From positions 3,165,501 through 3,229,500 of the forward strand of contig NZ_CP067341.1 in assembly GCF_016638705.1 (NCBI RefSeq): a stretch of DNA of 64,000 nucleotides, in the 5' to 3' direction. The notes beneath the pieces were generated by a model. The model searched no databases and was not told where the DNA came from. It saw only the letters and a program-made list of their open reading frames with translations. A program made the position numbers and the translations under genes. This DNA is from Lysinibacillus agricola (lineage in GTDB: Bacteria; Bacillota; Bacilli; Bacillales_A; Planococcaceae). This document shows, one piece after another, positions 60,887 through 64,000 of the stretch. How positions within the stretch are numbered: the first letter of the stretch is position 1; every line of letters starts with the position of its first letter.

Positions 60887-61220
60887 CGTCTTCCTCCCCT
60901 TTCAATAGGTTATACAGCTCTTTCGAATTCTCTATCCATTCCTTTTTCAACTGTAAAAATATCTCTAGCCCATATTCACTTAAAACATAGTACTTACGAG
61001 GTCTACTCTCAGATGTATCCCAACTACTCGACACCAACTCCTGTTTCTCTAATCTACGAAGCAATGGATATAAGGTACTTTGATCTATAGAAACACCTAA
61101 CCCTTCCAATAATGAAACAAGTGAATATCCATACTGAGGCGTTCGTAATTGACTTAAAACTGCCAATGTCAACGTTCCTCTCCTAAGCTCTGTAGTTAAT
61201 GAATTCAATAAATTACTCAT
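60873..61220 (-). CDS. PadR-family regulator (HAAS-linked)
   Basis: 115 aa short PadR: RRGTLTLAVLSQLRTPQYGYSLVSLLEGLGVSIDQSTLYPLLRRLEKQELVSSSWDTSESRPRKYYVL. The second half is a single dimerisation helix ending in an acidic tail (GEEDDEFN). The 3' end overlaps the HAAS gene, so both are co-translated. ATG 61220 behind GGTGGG; the promoter region contains ATACAGTATTTACTCTATAC, a possible weak dyad. Confidence 0.92.
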   Translation of the reverse strand: MSNLLNSLTTELRRGTLTLAVLSQLRTPQYGYSLVSLLEGLGVSIDQSTLYPLLRRLEKQELVSSSWDTSESRPRKYYVLSEYGLEIFLQLKKEWIENSKELYNLLKGEEDDEFN

Positions 61221-61365
61221 CCACCCACCTCATTTTAATTACTAAATGTCATACAGTATTTACTCTATACTATGCATCGCACACTATTGTTGTGACGAAA
61301 TTAATCAAAATTCTGTATTATTTAAAAATACCGGAAAATTGAATCTACAGTAAAAGTTGAAATGA

Positions 61366-61403
61366 AAAAAACCACAAATTTAGATAGGTCTAAATTGTGG
61401 TTT
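61366..61403. terminator. Terminator between LysR and PadR units
   Basis: AAACCACAAATTTAGA / TCTAAATTGTGGTTT with A and T runs; it faces the LysR gene end. Confidence 0.75.
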
Positions 61404-61491
61404 CCTCTTTATAAAATAATTTAGGTTTTAAAACGATACCCTATTTCAGGGGCCTACATCTTTTTCTCACCAGTCCGGGTATAACAAGCTC

Positions 61492-62382
61492 TTAAAACTT
61501 CTTATACATCTTCATGGCAATCTCCATAAAATCAGCGAGATACGGAGATATGTGTTTATCCTTATGCCAAGCGATATCCGTAAAGATTTCTGCTAAATTC
61601 ATTGATGTAGTCAGTTCTTTTAAGCTATAGTTTTCTAACTCTTTCTCCACCACCATTTTGGGTAAGAATGAAATACCTAAGCCTGCCATCACACATTGCT
61701 TAATGGCTTCAATACTTGCAAATTCAATCATTTGTATTGGTAGCGTACCTTCCTGCTGTAGCTGAGCTTCCAATTGATTACGGTAGGAGCAACCACTTTC
61801 CGTCAGAAGCATCGTTTCATTTGATAGTTGCTGTAAAGAAAATACATCTCTTTCCGCGTTGCTATCAGTAGGTGCACTGACAAATACTAATTGCTCTTGA
61901 ATAAGTCGCTCACGATGTAACATAGGTGTTTCCTTATAGGCATCTGTAATAAACGCTATATCTAGATTGCCTGACTGCAATAAATCTTTGGCGATTTCGG
62001 TTGTATGTACAGGCTTAAAAATGATTTTTACTTGTGGATGGGCTTTCTGAAATTGTTGTAAAATACTCGGAAGACGGTACACACATTGACTTTCCTGTGC
62101 ACCTATTTTTAACACCACTTGTGCTTGTTCACTTAATACAGCTTTTTTCATATCCACATTTAAATCTAGCATTTTTTGAGCATACTGTTGTAATCGCTTG
62201 CCCTCCTCCGTAAGGGTAATACGTTTTCCCAGCCTCTCAAAAAGAACAACACCTAGCTCATCTTCAAGCGATTTAATTTGTGCTGTTATACTTGACTGTG
62301 CATAATCCAGTAGTTGAGCTGTCTGCGTAAAACTTAACGTTTCTGAAGCTGTTAAAAACGTTTGTAGTTGTTTCATATCCAT
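61492..62382 (-). CDS. LysR-family regulator
   Basis: 296 aa with an N-terminal winged helix (MDMKQLQTFLTASETLSFTQTAQLLDYAQSSITAQIKSLEDELGVVLFERLGKRITLTEEGKRL) and a two-lobed periplasmic-binding-like effector domain (QKAHPQVKIIFKPVHTTEIAKDLLQSGNLDIAFI...). Divergent from a flavin reductase gene, with perfect dyad TTTCGAT-N7-ATCGAAA between them, so it probably regulates that gene and itself. Confidence 0.93.
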   Translation of the reverse strand: MDMKQLQTFLTASETLSFTQTAQLLDYAQSSITAQIKSLEDELGVVLFERLGKRITLTEEGKRLQQYAQKMLDLNVDMKKAVLSEQAQVVLKIGAQESQCVYRLPSILQQFQKAHPQVKIIFKPVHTTEIAKDLLQSGNLDIAFITDAYKETPMLHRERLIQEQLVFVSAPTDSNAERDVFSLQQLSNETMLLTESGCSYRNQLEAQLQQEGTLPIQMIEFASIEAIKQCVMAGLGISFLPKMVVEKELENYSLKELTTSMNLAEIFTDIAWHKDKHISPYLADFMEIAMKMYKKF

Positions 62383-62405
62383 CTACTTCACCTCTAAATC
62401 GTTTT

Positions 62406-62426
62406 TTTCGATACATTTCATCGAAA
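62406..62426. promoter_or_regulatory. LysR operator candidate
   Basis: TTTCGAT-ACATTTC-ATCGAAA, a perfect 7-7-7 inverted repeat 24 bp upstream of the LysR start; a further ATCGAT half lies near 62435. Confidence 0.65.
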
Positions 62427-62495
62427 CATTCATCTTTATCGATAATAAAAATAAGTTTACACTAGTTATAACTTGAATGACAGAGGAGGCTTCAT

Positions 62496-63053
62496 ATGAA
62501 CATTACCGCATTTATTGGAAGCTCTAGAGCCGGTAGTAATAGTGAACAACTAGCTGATTATGTATTAGAGGGCATCAATCATGAAAAAATCGATCTAAAA
62601 AATTTAACGATTGAGCCCATCAACGATTTACGTCATGATGACAATGGCTTTCAGTTTGTAGATGATGATTATGATCAAATCATCGATGCGTTTTTAACAA
62701 GTGATATCGTTGTTTTTGCAACACCAATATATTGGTACAGCATGTCGGGACTCATGAAGAACATGGTGGATCGACTCAGTCAAGCAATTCGAGATGAGCG
62801 TTTTCCACAGCTAAAGGAAAAATTACAAACTACCGAAGCTATTGTTCTTGCTGTCGGTGGTGACGACCCATATATAAAGGGTCTACCAATGATTCAACAA
62901 TTCCAATACATCTTTGACTTCTTAAAAATGCCGTTCTCATCGTATATTATTGGGGAAGCAAACAAACCAGGTGAGATTAGTCATGACGCACAGGCACTAG
63001 CGCAGGCATCCATTTTAAATAAGCAGTTAAAAGCACGAATCTATCCCATTTAA
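62496..63053 (+). CDS. NADPH-dependent FMN reductase / flavodoxin-fold oxidoreductase
   Basis: 185 aa with the flavodoxin-like phosphate loop FIGSSRAGSNSEQLADYVL near residues 5-23, then VVFATPIYWYSMSGLMKNMVDRLSQ (FMN isoalloxazine contacts) and VLAVGGDDPYIKGLPMIQQF. Members reduce quinones, azo compounds or flavins. It is the likely target of the divergent LysR regulator, suggesting an inducible response to a quinone or oxidant. Start ATG 62496 behind AGAGGAGG; terminator immediately after the stop. Confidence 0.9.
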   Translation: MNITAFIGSSRAGSNSEQLADYVLEGINHEKIDLKNLTIEPINDLRHDDNGFQFVDDDYDQIIDAFLTSDIVVFATPIYWYSMSGLMKNMVDRLSQAIRDERFPQLKEKLQTTEAIVLAVGGDDPYIKGLPMIQQFQYIFDFLKMPFSSYIIGEANKPGEISHDAQALAQASILNKQLKARIYPI

Positions 63054-63093
63054 AAAAACGACCTGAAAGCGGCTATGCTTTTAGGTCGTTTCA
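63053..63093 (+). terminator. Terminator of the flavin reductase gene
   Basis: AAACGACCT-AAA / TTT-AGGTCGTTT stem right after the TAA at 63053. Confidence 0.8.
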
Positions 63094-63154
63094 TTATGAA
63101 AACAAAATGGTCGAGGAAATCTTGGTGAGAATTGTGTCGCTTTAAATGAGGGAG

Positions 63155-63678
63155 TTTCCGTTCCAGGCTACTTGCCATAATCAATTAGAATAACTAATAA
63201 CTGTGTCAGCGATTATATATCTGTTGTTGCTGACGCTACGTTGCCACTTTGCTTTCGCACAGAAAACATTTGTGGCTGTCGCTTCGCTTTCGCACATAAA
63301 ACATTTGTTGCTGTCGCTTCGCTTTCGCACATAAAACATTTGCTGCTGTCGCTTCGCTTTCGCACATAAAACATTTGCTGCTGTCGCTTCGCTTTCGCAC
63401 ATAAAACATTTGCTGCTGTCGCTTCGCTTTCGCACATAAAACATTTGCTGCTGTCGCTTCGCTTTCGCACATAAAACATTTGCTGCTGTCGCTTCGCTTT
63501 CGCACATAAAACATTTGCTGCTGTCGCTTCGCTTTCGCACATAAAACATTTGCTGCTGTCGCTTCGCTTTCGCACAGAAAACATTTGCTGCTGTTGCTTT
63601 GCTTTCGCACAGAAAACATTTGCTGGCCCAAGCAGCTCATCGACCCTCCAGGAAAGCGACCAGCCGGAATGGAAATCA
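63155..63678. repeat. 35-bp tandem array (about 11 copies) between inverted arms
   Basis: The unit TGCTGCTGTCGCTTCGCTTT CGCACATAAAACATT recurs at an exact 35-bp period (landmark ATAAAACATT at 63296, 63331, 63366, 63401, 63436, 63471, 63506, 63541), with diverged end copies carrying CACAGAAAACATT. Copies are contiguous, without spacers. Partly inverted arms flank it: TTTCCGTTCCAGGCT (63155-63169) and AGCCGGAATGGAAA (63662-63675). Because 35 is not a multiple of 3, all three minus frames stay open and cycle through the same peptide; I do not call them genes. The inner-island sequence matches that at 50.5 kb. Confidence 0.92.
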
Positions 63679-63753
63679 ACCCCTAGTTTTGCAAAGCTGT
63701 CATACTTTATTTAATAGGACACCTTAATTTCATTACATAATAGTTTTTATATG

Positions 63754-64000
63754 TTAAACTTCCGCTTCTACCGGAATATGCTGGAATGTTGTAACATCAA
63801 ATAACCCTGTATCGGTTAGCTTTAAAGCAGGTATAACAGGTAATGCGACAAATGAAAACGTCAATAAAAAATGGAAATCTAGTGTTGGATTAAGCTTGTG
63901 TAAGGCGTTATGCAGACTTGCTAATTGCTTTTTAGCTTCATCAGCTGGTACGTCAGTCATTAAGCCTCCAATTGTTAAAGGCATTTCCGCTAAAATCTCT
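63754..64000 (-). CDS. ade: Adenine deaminase, C-terminal part (runs off window)
   Basis: The last 81 codons of a minus-strand gene whose start lies beyond the right edge. EMPLTIGGLMTDVPADEAKK, LNPTLDFHFLLTFSFVALPV and IPALKLTDTGLFDVTTFQHI match the C-terminus of Bacillus adenine deaminase (Ade), which converts adenine to hypoxanthine. The catalytic metal-binding domain is outside the window. Frame is continuous to base 64000. The gap 63679-63753 is short and empty. Confidence 0.88.
   Translation of the reverse strand, partial: EILAEMPLTIGGLMTDVPADEAKKQLASLHNALHKLNPTLDFHFLLTFSFVALPVIPALKLTDTGLFDVTTFQHIPVEAEV

Noticed and set aside
63248..63628. CRISPR array
   Set aside because: The 35-bp units are contiguous with no unique spacers, and no cas genes are present.
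63181..63679. Cys/Lys/Ala-rich reading frames across the 35-bp array
   Set aside because: All three frames encode the same cycling peptide because 35 is not a multiple of 3; repeat artefact.

Overview
The window looks like chromosomal DNA of an endospore-forming, AT-rich Bacillota, most likely Lysinibacillus or a close relative. The grounds are a gamma-type small acid-soluble spore protein, three YjcZ-type sporulation micro-proteins with sigma-E/K-like -10 boxes, an S-layer-homology exoprotein, an LtaS-type lipoteichoic acid synthase, AGGAGG-type ribosome binding sites with many TTG/GTG starts, and GC-richer intergenic repeat families of the kind I associate with that genus. The genus is an inference. 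I see no rRNA, tRNA, CRISPR array, intact prophage or complete insertion sequence.

Layout. 0-3.6 kb: paired fluoride channel genes, a sirtuin coupled to a micro-protein, then a tandem array of about 102 bp units. 3.6-8.8 kb: PadR/DUF2812 with a double operator, a membrane propeller protein, a CbrC-family protein, an ArsR regulator facing a monooxygenase, and an EamA transporter. 9.0-13.3 kb: a two-component system facing a four-gene cluster (secreted stalk-domain protein, anchored micro-protein, ApbE flavin transferase, ferric-reductase-like membrane protein) that could form an envelope electron-transfer unit. 13.4-17.8 kb: decayed fragments, sporulation genes and a strongly structured candidate RNA. 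17.9-21.0 kb: lipase, hydrolase and XRE/TPR regulator. 21.8-27.0 kb: DNA-alkylation repair genes (AlkD-like, Ada-type regulator, Ogt, SPL-type radical SAM enzyme, 2OG-Fe(II) oxygenase) beside a wrecked alkA and an Ada-like gene with an in-frame stop. 27-36.5 kb: antiporter, a tnpB/S9-peptidase scar, SDR, LtaS, and a paiA/paiB pair in which paiB is broken. 36.5-48.3 kb: MerR/MFS pair, two lipoproteins, and many dispersed repeats and pseudogenes. 48.4-64 kb: ordinary gene content (MFS, mnt-type ABC operon, TetR/SDR pair, SBF transporter, SLH protein, HAAS/PadR pair, LysR/flavin reductase pair, end of adenine deaminase) with GC-rich repeat islands at 50.5, 55.6 and 63.2 kb.

The main theme of 13-48 kb is local decay. 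I could reconstruct at least a dozen broken genes (two MFS copies, aegerolysin-like, Ada-like, alkA, IS1595 and IS3 pieces, tnpB, S9 peptidase, paiB, YczE, UvrD, IS1634, WYL, zinc ribbon, DsrE) by joining reading frames across stops. The same segment holds several repeat families in multiple copies. I found no complete new defence or mobile system. The observations most worth testing are the flavinylation/ferric-reductase cluster, the structured RNA near 17.6 kb, the duplicated micro-ORF plus hairpin module (46.4 and 21.6 kb), the tandem arrays, and the decaying alkylation-repair regulon.
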